DNA of 64,000 bases from Candidatus Manganitrophus sp. (GCA_028865235.1 CP114561.1:2748001-2812000), one strand, 5' to 3'; positions 8,131-18,775 are shown, numbered from the stretch's first letter. Notes: a model not told the origin generated them from the letters alone. A program made the numbers and translations.

Positions 8131-8918
8131 ATGTTCTATTTCTTATCAATTTTCATTTTTCTGGCGAGCCTATCCGCGCCGGCTTTCGGACAAGCCGACT
8201 ATCGTAATCTCGATCCGGGGCGGCCGATCACGATCGAAGACGCCCAGCCGATCGAGTTCCGGGCGTTTGAATTTTCATTCGGTTCCCGTTATGGCCGGCA
8301 TCAGGAGGGGTATGAACTTTCCTTTGAGCCGGAGCTAAAGTGGGGGTTCGCAAAAAACTGGCAGGTCGGGGTGAGCGGAGAGCGCGCCGTTCTGGATGAC
8401 GGGCAACGAACCGACGTGTTGGCCGGGACCGAGTTTCACTTTCTCTATAATCTCAATCAGGAGGATTTTGATCTTCCCGCGATCGCATTTCGCCCGGAGT
8501 TGACCTTCGGCGCCGGCGATTTGGGAACCGACCATCCGCACGGCGCCTTCAAAGTGATTGTCAGCAAAACGTTCGGATTCAACCGGGTTCACCTCAACGG
8601 TTCCTATACAATCGGCCCCACGGAGATCTCGGGGAGGGGGGGGATCTCGTCAACCGGTATTTGTATGGCATCGCCTATGAGCGGACCGCTCCCATCGAAT
8701 TCTTCGTGCTGCTGTTCGATCTCTACGCGGCGGCTCCGATTGATGGGGGCTGGCGGGAGATCATCTATGACCTCGGGACCCGGATCCAGATGACACCGAC
8801 CTGGGTCTTTGATGCCGGCTTCTTTCATGCAATCCGGTCGGAAGATCTCGATTTCGGCGTGACCGTCGGTTTTTCGTATGTTTTCTCTCCTCGGTCGATT
8901 TTCCCGAAAGGACTCTGA
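8131..8918 (+). CDS. Outer-membrane beta-barrel-like protein, frameshifted
   Basis: The start ATG at 8131 follows GGAGGGGG by five bases and gives a clear signal peptide MFYFLSIFIFLASLSAPAFG. The mature protein has alternating hydrophobic/polar strands with aromatic ends (FEFSFGSRYGRHQEGYEL, LKWGFAKNWQVGVSGERAV, KVIVSKTFGFNRVHLNGSY), the look of a porin-like barrel. The frame breaks in an 8-G run (8636-8643). On the next frame it continues NRYLYGIAYERTAPIEFFVL and ends with FGVTVGFSYVF near 8918, a barrel-like C-terminal strand. Total about 262 residues. The slip is probably an assembly error. No specific substrate is suggested. The stop overlaps the ATG of a possible longer start of the next gene. 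Confidence 0.65.
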
Positions 8919-8929
8919 TGGGAGGAAGG

Positions 8930-10039
8930 ATGAAAATGTTCAAGGTTTTCACCGTCTCTTTACTTTTGTTTTGTGCGGTTCTTCCAGTCGAGGCGCGGAT
9001 TGAAAAAAGGGAGTCGATCTTTTACCTGCCGGGACGCTACAATTTTGCAACGCAGCGGGTCTATCCCGAATTGAATGCCATGCTCAACGTCATCGACATC
9101 GGTCACGGAGCGCTTGCAGAAATCTTAATCACCACGAAAGACGAAGCCAGGGCGATCGAGTTGATCGAGAAAGATCTCTTCAATCAGGTTGCCCGGATGT
9201 TTCTCGGAAAAGAGCCCCGTCCCCGGTTTTCGCCCTCGGAAGAGACCGTGGCGCCGGAAGCGGTGAAGCTCGCATGGCGGGTGAACAAGGCGTTTGATTG
9301 GACCCATTACCTTCATCGTCAGGTGTATGATATTCTCTCCGACGATTGGGTGGCTGATAAGGATCAATCGATCCGCGAAGCGCTCGGCTACTATCTCACC
9401 GAGCCGGAGCGGACCTTTCCGCTCAAGATCAAATCGATGCAGTTGATGGAAGGACAGTCCTTCTCCGGCTACTGGAAGGAGAGATATCCCCGGTTCAACG
9501 GGGTGATCTGGGCCTATCACTGGCTGCAGCTCGCAGCGAACGAAGCGCTGCTGGAGCCCGACCCGGAGGCCCGCCGACGAAAGATCGACACCGCCGTCGG
9601 TGAATTCAAAAAAATGTTCTCCGATCCCTCGCGCCTTCCGAAGCATATGCCGATGGCGCACGAGATCTCGCCGACCTTCGCAAAGCGCTTCCCGGAGATC
9701 GCCGCCACCTTCGACAATCTTCACAGCTTCCACGACATCTACATGGACATTTTGACGAATCCGGCCGTCCGAAACAAACGGGACGCCCTCTACCGTCAAC
9801 TCGATTTGATGCAGGCGCCGAGGAAAGATCTGGAGACGATGCCGCTCCACTCCCTGCCGCCGATCCCGATCGAGCAGCAACATACGTTGCTTCAGATGGA
9901 TCCGGAGGAGGCGATGGCGATGATGATGATGACGACCGAGGAACAACTGGATTTCCTGGAGATGCCGCCGGAAAAGCGGAAAGAGAAGATCGACCAACTC
10001 AAAAAAGAGGCTGACCATTCCGGGCATTCGGGGAGTTGA
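8930..10039 (+). CDS. Exported protein of unknown function, Met-rich and His-ending
   Basis: 369 residues from the ATG at 8930 (GGAGG at 8921-8925; an in-frame ATG at 8918 is also possible). A signal peptide MKMFKVFTVSLLLFCAVLPV ending in EA is followed by a mostly helical protein with no motif I recognise. Noticeable segments are RYNFATQRVYPELNAMLNVI and IGHGALAEILITTK, a His/Trp/Tyr-rich middle (DWTHYLHRQVYDILSDDW, VIWAYHWLQLAANEALLE), a methionine run EEAMAMMMMTTEEQLDFLEM and the C-terminus HSGHSGS. It closes the three-gene exported cluster 7703-10039. The Met/His richness could point to metal handling, but this is speculative. Confidence 0.7.
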   Translation: MKMFKVFTVSLLLFCAVLPVEARIEKRESIFYLPGRYNFATQRVYPELNAMLNVIDIGHGALAEILITTKDEARAIELIEKDLFNQVARMFLGKEPRPRFSPSEETVAPEAVKLAWRVNKAFDWTHYLHRQVYDILSDDWVADKDQSIREALGYYLTEPERTFPLKIKSMQLMEGQSFSGYWKERYPRFNGVIWAYHWLQLAANEALLEPDPEARRRKIDTAVGEFKKMFSDPSRLPKHMPMAHEISPTFAKRFPEIAATFDNLHSFHDIYMDILTNPAVRNKRDALYRQLDLMQAPRKDLETMPLHSLPPIPIEQQHTLLQMDPEEAMAMMMMTTEEQLDFLEMPPEKRKEKIDQLKKEADHSGHSGS

Positions 10040-10088
10040 GGAAGAAGCGTTTATCAGCAGATAAGATAAGAAGAGACCGCCGTTTCCT

Positions 10089-12266
10089 TTATCCGGAGAT
10101 CCGGCGGATTTCCTCGAAGATATTTCCCATCCATCGATAGACGTTGTTGACCCGGATCTGCTCCCGCATCTCCTCCATCAGGACCTTCTTGATGGAGGGG
10201 GGCATCCCGAGCGAGGTCTTGATCGCTTCCGCGAGACCCTCCACGTCGTATGGATTAATCAAGAAAGCCCCCTTCATCTCATCCGAAACGCCGGCCAGCT
10301 CGCTGACGAGAAGCACCCCGCGCTCGTCGGTTTGGGAGGCGATGAATTCCTTTGCCACCAGGTTCATTCCGTCCGCGAAAGAACTGATGATCGCCAGATC
10401 GGCGGCGCGATAGTAGATCGCCAAGGTTTCAGGGGGAATGTAGATCGGCCGGTAATCAAGCGGTTTCCATCCGTCGACGCCGTGGCGCTCGTTGATTTCC
10501 TGGGAGGTTTTCAGAAGGGTTTCCCCATACGTCCGATAATCGGTCATCTCCGTTCGGCTCGGCGACGCGATCTGGATAAAGGTGAATTTTTTCTTAAACT
10601 GCGGATAGCGGGTAAAGAAGAGGTCGATCGCGTTAAAGCGCTCGACGAGGGCCTTGGTATATTCAAGCCGATCGACGCCGATCCCGATCGCTCCCTCCGC
10701 CCCCAGGACCAGCCGTTTCCGGAGCGTCTTCATCTCCTCTTCGGCTTGCGGGATGGTGGCGAGACGGATCCATCCCTCCGCATCGATGCTGATCGGGAAG
10801 GCCTTCACCCAGACGGTCCGTCCGCGATAGGAGATCGACCCCCGTCCGGAGTCGACCGGAAGGTTCAGGATTTGACGGACGCACTCGAGGAATTGGTCGC
10901 GGTAGAACGGGGTTTGAAAGCCGAGCAGGTCGCAGCAGAGGAGCGATTCGAGCAGCTCCTTCCGGCAGGGGGCGACCCGATAGACGTCGTACGAGGGCCA
11001 GGGGATGTGCCAGAAAAGGGAGAGGGTCGCGTTCGGCCGCTGCTCTCTTAAAATCAGCGGAGCGTGCGCCAGGTGATAATCCTGAATCCAGACGATCGGG
11101 TCGCGTCCTTTGGTTTCGGCGAGGACCGCCTCCGCGAAACGCTGATTGACCTCTTTATAGTATCGCCAGTCCTCCTCCATAAATTGAACCTTGTCCATCG
11201 CCTTATGGAAGAGGGGCCAGAAGAAACGGTTTGAGAAGCCGTGGTAGTAGTGGTCGATCTCTTCCTCGGTCAGCCAAATCCGCTTCAGCGTATAGGCAGG
11301 CTGGTGGGGAGGAACGACGACCTTTCCTTCCGCATCGGCCGCATCGCGATCGGCGTCTCCGCTTCCCCAGGCGACCCAGAGGCCGCGCGCCGCCTGCATC
11401 ACCGGATCGAGGGCCGACGTCAAACCGCCGGCGGGACGGTCGCAGCGAATCTCTTCGTCCATCCAACGATGGACATACGGCTCGCGGTTTGAAACCAAGA
11501 CCAGCATTCGATGGGAGAAGTTCGCCTCGATCCCCTGCCGTACTTTAGCGCTGTCCCAGATCTCATCGCGCGAGGAGGTGGTAATCACGCCATGCGCGAT
11601 CCGGCGGTTGGGGATGAGATAGGTCTGTCCGGAGGGGGATTGAATCCGCGTCGTCCGCCAGGAGACCTCCAGGACGGTTCCTTCCTCGCCCGAGTGGAGA
11701 CGGATCCGATCCCCGACCCGAAGGCGTCTTTCCGCGAGAAGGTGGTATCCGGCGGCCGTGTCGGAGAGGGTGTCTTGAAATGCGAGAACGGTGGCGAGGC
11801 CGCCGATCCCGATCACGGTGAGAATGGGGGAGACCGGGAAATCGATTTTCAGGAATAGGAGCAACACGCCGAGGAGAACAAAGAGGGCATAGACCCCGCT
11901 GAAAACCGATTTGCTGATCGGCGCTGCGATCCCCTTTTCCCTTAGAAAGCGCCGGATCACCCAAATCGAGAATTCGATCGCCATGAGGGTGCCGGTCGCA
12001 AAGAGATAGAGGTCGAGAAGTTTGTCGGCATGTTTCAACGCCCGAGGCTGATCTGGGAGGTGGGTCAGCAAGACATAAACGCCGAGAACCGCGGGCCAAT
12101 AGTAGGAGAGCCGCCCCATCCGGCGGGCAAGATCCCCCAGATCTTCCGAAGCGGTAAGTTGCCGTAGGAGAAACTTCCGGAGAAAATGTGCCGCAATCAT
12201 GACGATGCCGGCCAAACCGAAAAGAAAGGCCAACTCCCAGGGAAACGCTTCCAGCGGTTTAGACAT
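10089..12266 (-). CDS. Fusion of MscS-type channel domain and trehalose-6-phosphate synthase (OtsA, GT20)
   Basis: 725 residues in one intact frame. Residues 1-240 form a small mechanosensitive channel: about four membrane helices, then the pore-lining/beta-domain signature IGIGGLATVLAFQDTLSDT and VGDRIRLHSGEEGTVLEVSW, ending LIPNRRIAHGVITT. From residue ~253 a complete GT20 trehalose-6-phosphate synthase follows: VSNREPYVH, VWIQDYHLAHAPLILREQRP, LFWHIPWPS, the donor/phosphate-binding GIGVDRLEYTKAL, and the catalytic DGMNLVAKEF. OtsA makes trehalose-6-phosphate from UDP-glucose and glucose-6-phosphate. Fusing it to an osmotic-tension channel suggests direct coupling of osmolyte synthesis to membrane tension (inference). 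No OtsB phosphatase gene is nearby. Confidence 0.92.
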   Translation of the reverse strand: MSKPLEAFPWELAFLFGLAGIVMIAAHFLRKFLLRQLTASEDLGDLARRMGRLSYYWPAVLGVYVLLTHLPDQPRALKHADKLLDLYLFATGTLMAIEFSIWVIRRFLREKGIAAPISKSVFSGVYALFVLLGVLLLFLKIDFPVSPILTVIGIGGLATVLAFQDTLSDTAAGYHLLAERRLRVGDRIRLHSGEEGTVLEVSWRTTRIQSPSGQTYLIPNRRIAHGVITTSSRDEIWDSAKVRQGIEANFSHRMLVLVSNREPYVHRWMDEEIRCDRPAGGLTSALDPVMQAARGLWVAWGSGDADRDAADAEGKVVVPPHQPAYTLKRIWLTEEEIDHYYHGFSNRFFWPLFHKAMDKVQFMEEDWRYYKEVNQRFAEAVLAETKGRDPIVWIQDYHLAHAPLILREQRPNATLSLFWHIPWPSYDVYRVAPCRKELLESLLCCDLLGFQTPFYRDQFLECVRQILNLPVDSGRGSISYRGRTVWVKAFPISIDAEGWIRLATIPQAEEEMKTLRKRLVLGAEGAIGIGVDRLEYTKALVERFNAIDLFFTRYPQFKKKFTFIQIASPSRTEMTDYRTYGETLLKTSQEINERHGVDGWKPLDYRPIYIPPETLAIYYRAADLAIISSFADGMNLVAKEFIASQTDERGVLLVSELAGVSDEMKGAFLINPYDVEGLAEAIKTSLGMPPSIKKVLMEEMREQIRVNNVYRWMGNIFEEIRRISG

Positions 12267-12466
12267 TGCGATCCTCCCGGCGGCTCAAACAGAGCAGCGC
12301 CTTCCATCCATATTAATGGTCTCAACTTCAAAAAGCAAGAAAGGATTCGGCACAAAACGGGGGATGAAAGAAGGAGAAGGCTCCAATTGCATTCCGAGTG
12401 GCAGGGTCTTCCCCTTGCCTCGATCTGTCCAAAGTCGTTAGACTAGATACATTGGGAGTAAGCGCG

Positions 12467-12952
12467 GTGGGACTCAGATTACATACGCCGATCCGGCCGA
12501 TTGCGCCGGTTCGCGGCTGGCTCAACAGCGGGCCGGTCGATGTGGCCCGTTCCGAAGGGCCGGCCACTTTGATTCATTTCTGGGGGCTGAGCTGTCCGTT
12601 CTGCAAAGAGCAGATGCCGAGCGTCCGGCGTTGGATCGAGCAATTCGGCCCGAGAGGACTCCGGGTCATCGGCGTCCATACCCCTTTGACGCGGGACGAT
12701 CAGGATGACGTGATGGTCGAACGGATGGTTCGGGCGCTTGCGCTTCGACATCCGATCGCGCTCGATCAAGAGGGGGAGGCCGCATCGGCCTACCAGGTCG
12801 ATGCGGTTCCGACCTATTTCATTTACGACCGCGATCGGCTCCTTCGGTATCGCCACACCGGTTATCAGGCGGAGAAGCCGGTCGAACGGATGATCGAACG
12901 GATCCTCAACGAAGCAGAACATCAAGCGGCCGGAGGTCGTCCTGCGGCGTAG
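12467..12952 (+). CDS. TlpA/thioredoxin-like redox protein
   Basis: 161 residues from the GTG at 12467, which has GGGAG eight bases upstream; an ATG at 12398 in the same frame has no such site. The core is a thioredoxin fold: ATLIHFWGLSCPFCKEQMPS with the CxxC pair (CPFC), GLRVIGVHTPL, then the cis-Pro strand VDAVPTYFIYDRDR. No signal peptide is evident, so it is probably cytoplasmic or the anchor is missing. Related TlpA/ResA proteins reduce or exchange disulfides, or act in thiol-peroxide defence. It is followed after 12 bases by a phosphatase-like gene and then a ferritin-like gene, which suggests a small stress operon. Confidence 0.78.
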   Translation: MGLRLHTPIRPIAPVRGWLNSGPVDVARSEGPATLIHFWGLSCPFCKEQMPSVRRWIEQFGPRGLRVIGVHTPLTRDDQDDVMVERMVRALALRHPIALDQEGEAASAYQVDAVPTYFIYDRDRLLRYRHTGYQAEKPVERMIERILNEAEHQAAGGRPAA

Positions 12953-12964
12953 AAGGGAATTGAA

Positions 12965-13483
12965 ATGGAAATTAGGAAAATAAATGAAGAGGTGGCTTTT
13001 AGCGGCCGGCTGACCGCGGAAGAATTGAGCATCCTGCCGCGGCAAGGATATCGGATGTTGGCCGAAGCCGCTTTGCCGGAAGAAATCCAGGAAGGGGAGC
13101 GGCATAAGGCGAAGCAGGCGGGGCTCCGTTACGTCGAGATTCCGGTGAATCCTCATGCCTGGTCGAGAGAGAGTTTTTTGCTGCTGGAGCAGCTTCTCTT
13201 CCCTCAAAAATCGCGACCGGCGTTGATCTGCTCTCCCCAGGGAAGACGGGCGGGGGTCTTGGCGTTGGTTTGGGATGCGGTTCAGCGCGCCCGCACGGTA
13301 GAGGAAACCGAAGCGACCGCCGGCCAATTCGGCCTGAGTCTTCCGGAGATCGCCAAGGAGTACCTGCGGAAAAACAGCCCGGCCTATGAAATCCAGCCCA
13401 AAGCGCCCTTCCCCGAGGCGCTTCCTTTTCCAGAAGACGACGAGGTTCTTCCGGGTGACTTTCATCGTCCTCCCGGGGCGTAA
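12965..13483 (+). CDS. DUF442/Blh-like tyrosine-phosphatase-fold protein
   Basis: 172 residues starting MEIRKINEEVAFSGRLTAEE with AAGGGAATTGAA just before the ATG. The N-terminal half resembles the DUF442 phosphatase-like fold (FSGRLTAEELSILPRQGYRM, YVEIPVNPHAWSRES). A possible catalytic P-loop is CSPQGRRAGVLALV, which has the Cys-x5-Arg spacing of cysteine phosphatases. The C-terminal ~60 residues (FGLSLPEIAKEYLRK ... DDEVLPGDFHRPPG) are not recognised. The role is unknown; relatives sit near sulfur-metabolism or redox genes. Second gene of a thioredoxin-like/phosphatase-like/ferritin-like set. Confidence 0.65.
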   Translation: MEIRKINEEVAFSGRLTAEELSILPRQGYRMLAEAALPEEIQEGERHKAKQAGLRYVEIPVNPHAWSRESFLLLEQLLFPQKSRPALICSPQGRRAGVLALVWDAVQRARTVEETEATAGQFGLSLPEIAKEYLRKNSPAYEIQPKAPFPEALPFPEDDEVLPGDFHRPPGA

Positions 13484-13539
13484 ACGGTGAGGGACAACCA
13501 TTTCGTTATAGATAAATCAGTTTAAAAAGGAGGATGTTC

Positions 13540-14100
13540 ATGGACAAGCCATTTCTGACCGACATCAAAACCCTTCGCGAGCGCGCCCGACAACACATTG
13601 AGAACGGGGCGATCACGCCGGTCTACCAAGGGGACGCGCAGACGGCGATCCGTATTTTGAATGAGGCGTTGGCAACCGAAATTGTCTGCACGCTCCGGTA
13701 TAAAAATCATTACTACATGGCGAGCGGCATCCATGCTCAATCGGTGGCCCAAGAGTTTCTGGAACATGCCAATGAAGAGCAGATGCATGCCGATCAGATC
13801 GCGGAGCGGATCACGCAATTAAACGGCAAGCCCGACTTTTCTCCTCAAGGGCTTGCAACCAAGAGCCACTCGGAATATATCGAGGCCGATTCCTTGATCG
13901 ACATGATTAAAGAAGACCTGGTCGCCGAGCGGATCGCCATTGAAAGCTATACCGAGATGGTCCGCTACTTTGGCGAGAAAGATCCGACGAGCCGCCGGGT
14001 GATGGAGGAGATCCTGGCGAAAGAAGAGGAGCACGCGCAAGATCTGGTCACCCTTTTGGAGACACTTGATCAGGGACGCTTCAAGGAGAAAGCGGCCTGA
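13540..14100 (+). CDS. Ferritin-like (bacterioferritin/Dps-type) diiron protein
   Basis: 186 residues; the ATG at 13540 is chosen because AAGGAGG ends at 13533, too near an ATG at 13534. A four-helix ferritin-like domain is seen with the iron-ligand patterns LNEALATEIVCTLRYKNHYY, EFLEHANEEQMHADQIAERI, EDLVAERIAIESYTEMVRYF and EEILAKEEEHAQDLVTLL, i.e. the paired E...ExxH arrangement. Such proteins store iron or detoxify peroxide in the cytoplasm. Together with the two upstream genes it suggests an oxidative or iron-stress unit. There is a 56-base gap to the preceding gene. Confidence 0.85.
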   Translation: MDKPFLTDIKTLRERARQHIENGAITPVYQGDAQTAIRILNEALATEIVCTLRYKNHYYMASGIHAQSVAQEFLEHANEEQMHADQIAERITQLNGKPDFSPQGLATKSHSEYIEADSLIDMIKEDLVAERIAIESYTEMVRYFGEKDPTSRRVMEEILAKEEEHAQDLVTLLETLDQGRFKEKAA

Positions 14101-14214
14101 CGAGGGGCTGGAATCGTGTTTGAGAAAAAAGAGGTTGGAAACAGATCGGAGGGAGCGGGCGGGAGGGGCGGTCGCAGTGACCGGCCTCCCGCCGCGTCGC
14201 GGAAAAGTATCGGG

Positions 14215-14622
14215 CTACTCCCACTCCCCCGTGCCCCAGCCGAGCCGCGCGCGAAGGAGATCGTGCCGAGTAATCGTTCCGATCAAGATCCCCTCCCGGA
14301 CGACCGGCAGGCGTTGGAGCTGGAGGTTCTCCATGATCTTGCTCGCTTCGGCAAGGGAGGTCTCCTCGTCAATCACGGCCGGAACCCGGCTCATGATCTC
14401 TTTCGCCTTAATCTCCTCCAGCCGGCGCGGACCGGGAAGCAGGCGGAGGAGGTCCTGGTCGTTCACCATTCCGATGACGCGCCCCTCCCGGGTCACGACA
14501 GGGATCGCGGCGTGGCCGCTGTCGAGGAGCTCGGCGGCGATATCAAAGGCCGATTCGTACTCTTTGACGAAGCGCGGTTTCGCAAGACGAATCTGACCGA
14601 CCTCTTGGGATTTGACCTTCAT
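14215..14622 (-). CDS. CBS-domain-pair protein
   Basis: 135 residues consisting of two CBS domains (a Bateman module): FDIAAELLDSGHAAIPVVTR EGRVIGMVNDQDLL and, after IKAKEIMSRVPAVIDEETSL, the second half LQLQRLPVVREGILIGTITR HDLLRARLG. These modules bind adenosine nucleotides and sense energy or ligand state. It stands alone with no catalytic domain attached. A strong AAGGAGGGAG precedes the ATG. A 113-base gap separates it from the convergent ferritin-like gene. Confidence 0.9.
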   Translation of the reverse strand: MKVKSQEVGQIRLAKPRFVKEYESAFDIAAELLDSGHAAIPVVTREGRVIGMVNDQDLLRLLPGPRRLEEIKAKEIMSRVPAVIDEETSLAEASKIMENLQLQRLPVVREGILIGTITRHDLLRARLGWGTGEWE

Positions 14623-14678
14623 GATTCTCCCTCCTTTTGTTTTTCCGTTTGATGACGCTCTTTATCTGCTCGAAACGC

Positions 14679-14924
14679 TCAAGATTTGAGGATCGAGACG
14701 GAAAAGAGAAGGATCAATAAGCGGTAACGCATCAAGATGATTTCGATCGAAGCGGGATTGCGTTCCCCACCGGCATGTGCCAGAAGATGGGGGAGCCGAC
14801 CGATGAGCGTGCCAACATCCCTGATCTGTTTTATCCCACTCTTCCGAATCGTGAAGACCGGGTGCAGAGAGAGGGAGGGGGGTTCGGGGGGTTTTCTCTC
14901 GCGGATCCATATCGGCTCTTTCAT
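14679..14924 (-). CDS. Possible small protein of unknown function
   Basis: 81 codons preceded by an excellent ribosome binding site (AAGGAGGAGAA then ATG), which is the main reason to keep it. The product MKEPIWIRERKPPEPPSLSL... has a Pro-rich N-terminus and ends with a short hydrophobic segment (YRLLILLFSVSILKS) that could be a membrane anchor. No family is recognised. Same direction as the CBS gene 56 bases downstream. It could be a truncated or frameshifted longer gene. Confidence 0.4.
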   Translation of the reverse strand: MKEPIWIRERKPPEPPSLSLHPVFTIRKSGIKQIRDVGTLIGRLPHLLAHAGGERNPASIEIILMRYRLLILLFSVSILKS

Positions 14925-15027
14925 TTCTCCTCCTTATCGGCTGTTCCTGTCCGGAACGATTTTCCCGGCAAAACCAAAACCGGGCCTTCCATTCCCCTCC
15001 TCCCGCTGAAGCGGCGGGAAAGAGGTT

Positions 15028-15089
15028 GACCGGCGAGGCGGACGGGGAGGAAAAGCGACGGGGGTGCGTCGCATGCCGCCTCGCCGGTC
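15028..15089 (-). terminator. Large inverted repeat after degP, probable terminator
   Basis: Perfect 14-base arms GACCGGCGAGGCGG (15028-15041) and CCGCCTCGCCGGTC (15076-15089) with a 34-base loop. It lies 17 bases past the degP stop and would form a very stable hairpin in the degP transcript. There is no long T run after it, so termination could be inefficient or Rho-assisted; mRNA protection is an alternative. Confidence 0.55.
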
Positions 15090-15106
15090 GGCGGGAACCT
15101 GTAATG

Positions 15107-16582
<1,476 letters not shown>

Positions 16583-16688
16583 AATAAAAGAAACCTCCCG
16601 ATAAAAATGAATGATCGAAATATCATCATGGTAATGATGACTGTAAATCATTCAGGTTAAGAGAGGATTAATTGAAGATTAAAAAACT

Positions 16689-18126
16689 CTAATCGTTGCG
16701 CAGGGGAAAACGGAGGGTAAAGAGGGTCCCGAGACCGGGGGTGCTGTCGACCTGGATGGTGCCGCCGTGTGCGTGGACGATCCATCGGCAGATCGAGAGC
16801 CCGAGACCGCTTCCTTTCGGATGGATCTCACGGGCGGAATCGGAGCGATAGAAGCGGTCGAAGATCTTGGAAAGATCTTCTTTCGGAATGCCGATCCCAG
16901 TATCGGAGACGGTGACCCGCGCGTGGCTTCCCTCCCGGGAGAGGGTGACGATGATTCTCCCTTCCGGCGGGGTATAACGGATGGCGTTTTCGACGAGGTT
17001 GAGGAGGAGCTCCCGCAGCCGATCGGAATCGCCTGTGATCGTCGTTTCTTCCCGGCAGTCAAAACGGAGCGAGATCGCTTTTTCCTTTGCGAGAAGCTCC
17101 ATCTGCGTGAGGGTTTCTTTAAAGAGGGGGGCGAGGGCGACCGGCTTTCTCTCCAGCCGGGCTTCGCCGAGATCGGCCTTTGAGAGAAGGAAGAGCTCCT
17201 CGACGATCCGCGAGATCCGGTCGATCTCCTCCAGCGAGCTGGCGAGGGTCTCCTGATACTCCTCCATCGTCCGGGCCTGCCGCAGCGCCAGCTCGGTCTC
17301 CCCCTTGAGGATCGTCAAAGGGGTTCGAAGCTCATGCGATGCGTCGGCGGAGAACTGGCGGAGGCGCTGAATCGACTCTTCCAATTGCGCGATCATGGCG
17401 TTGAATGTCTCGGCCAGCCGGGAGAGCTCGTCTTGGCCGGCATGGACCGGGATCCGGCGGGAGAGATCGCCCGCCGTGATTCGACGCGCGACTTGCGCCA
17501 TGGCATCGACCGGCTGGAGCGCCCGAAGGGTGAGGAGCCATCCGCCGGCCACCGCCAAGAGGAGGGTGGCGGGGAAGAGAAAAAGAAGGATCAGTCGAAG
17601 CCGCTGCAGCACTTTTTCCAAATTTCGGAGCGAGCCGCCGACCTGGAGAATGTTGACCAGCCGCCCATTTTGGATCACCGGGTAGGTGACCCATCGGATC
17701 TTCCCCCGATCGGGATCGATAAAGGTCTCATAGGTAAATTTCCCCTGAAGGGCGTTGTTGAGGGCCCCTTCCGTCAAGGGATAGGTCCGTTTGGAGAGGT
17801 TGCGCGATCCGGCGCCGAAGCGGCCGCGGGGATCGAAGAGCTGAAAGAAATTGCTGGTGGGATCGGGGTTGTCGAGCTGTTGTAGAAGGGCTTCGATGTC
17901 GAGCTCCGGAAGGGGGGCTGCGGTCGAGGGAGGCGCGCGCCAGGGCTTCCGCGGTGGAGCGAAGCGAGAAGTCGAAATCGGAATGAAGGTTTCTCGACAG
18001 ATAAACGAAGAGGAGCAGTCCGACGAAGAGGAAAGCCACCCCCAGAATGGTGCCGTACCAGAGGGCGAGCCGCCCCCGGATCGATGCGGGCCAGCCCCAT
18101 CGATTGAGATTAGGCTTTGAGGACAT
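16689..18126 (-). CDS. Sensor histidine kinase (HAMP-HisKA-HATPase), frameshifted
   Basis: About 479 residues once a slip in a 6-base G run (17912-17917) is repaired. The N-terminal part MSSKPNLNRWGWPASIRGRL has a first membrane helix (LWYGTILGVAFLFVGLLLFV). A periplasmic segment ending SNFFQLFDPRGRFGAGS continues on the other frame. Then come a second helix, a HAMP domain (ALQPVDAMAQVARRITAGDL), the HisKA box with phospho-accepting His in DASHELRTPLTI, and the HATPase boxes NLVENAIRYTPPEG, DTGIGIPKEDL and GSGLGLSI. The start overlaps the response-regulator gene by 17 bases. It probably senses an envelope signal and controls degP. Confidence 0.85.
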
Positions 18127-18775
18127 AGCCGACCCCCCGGACGGTCTGGATCAAGGGGCGCTTGAAGCCGCGGTCCACCTTGTTCCGAAGGTAATTGACG
18201 TAAACATCGATCACGTTGGTGAAGGTATCGAAATGGATGTCCCAGACATGCTCCGAGATCATCGATCGCGTCAGGACCCGGTTCGGATTGCGCATGAAAT
18301 ATTCGAGAAGGGCGTACTCCTTGGTGGTCAGTTCGATCTTCTGTCCTGCGCGGCGGACCTCGTGCGTCACCGGATCGAGGGTGAGATCGTCGGCCTGGAG
18401 CAGCGGCGCCGTCACCCCTCCCCGTCGCAGCAGCGCGCGGACGCGGGCGAGGAACTCCTCAATCGCAAACGGCTTGACGAGGTAATCATCGGCGCCGAGG
18501 TCGAGCCCTTTCACCCGGTCGCCGATCGCCGTCCGGGCGGTGAGGATGAGGACCGGAACCTTGAGCCCCTTTTGCCGCAGCCACTGCAGAACCTCCAGCC
18601 CCCCTTTTTTCGGGAGGGTCAGATCGAGGAAGATCATATCGTATGGAACCACCTCGATCTGATCGAGGGCCGCTTCCCCGTCCCCGACCACGTCGACGGC
18701 ATAACTTTCCTCCTCAAGCGCCCGCCGGACGAATCGGGCGACCTTCTCCTCATCCTCCACGACTAAAAAACGCAT
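18110..18775 (-). CDS. OmpR/PhoB-family response regulator
   Basis: 221 residues. A receiver domain MRFLVVEDEEKVARFVRRAL with the phospho-acceptor Asp in DMIFLDLTLPKKGG, the Thr/Lys pair in ILTARTA and DYLVKPF, then a winged-helix DNA-binding domain (ELTTKEYALLEYFMRNPNRV, FTNVIDVYVNYLRNKVDRGF, IQTVRGVGYVLKA). It activates or represses transcription on phosphorylation by the kinase encoded just downstream, with which it overlaps. Close to CopR/CusR- and CpxR-like regulators in length and pattern. Confidence 0.93.
   Translation of the reverse strand: MRFLVVEDEEKVARFVRRALEEESYAVDVVGDGEAALDQIEVVPYDMIFLDLTLPKKGGLEVLQWLRQKGLKVPVLILTARTAIGDRVKGLDLGADDYLVKPFAIEEFLARVRALLRRGGVTAPLLQADDLTLDPVTHEVRRAGQKIELTTKEYALLEYFMRNPNRVLTRSMISEHVWDIHFDTFTNVIDVYVNYLRNKVDRGFKRPLIQTVRGVGYVLKA

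Noticed and set aside
9125..10027. 300-codon frame on the minus strand
   Set aside because: Shadow of the exported protein at 8930-10039; no ribosome binding site and His/Arg-rich nonsense composition.
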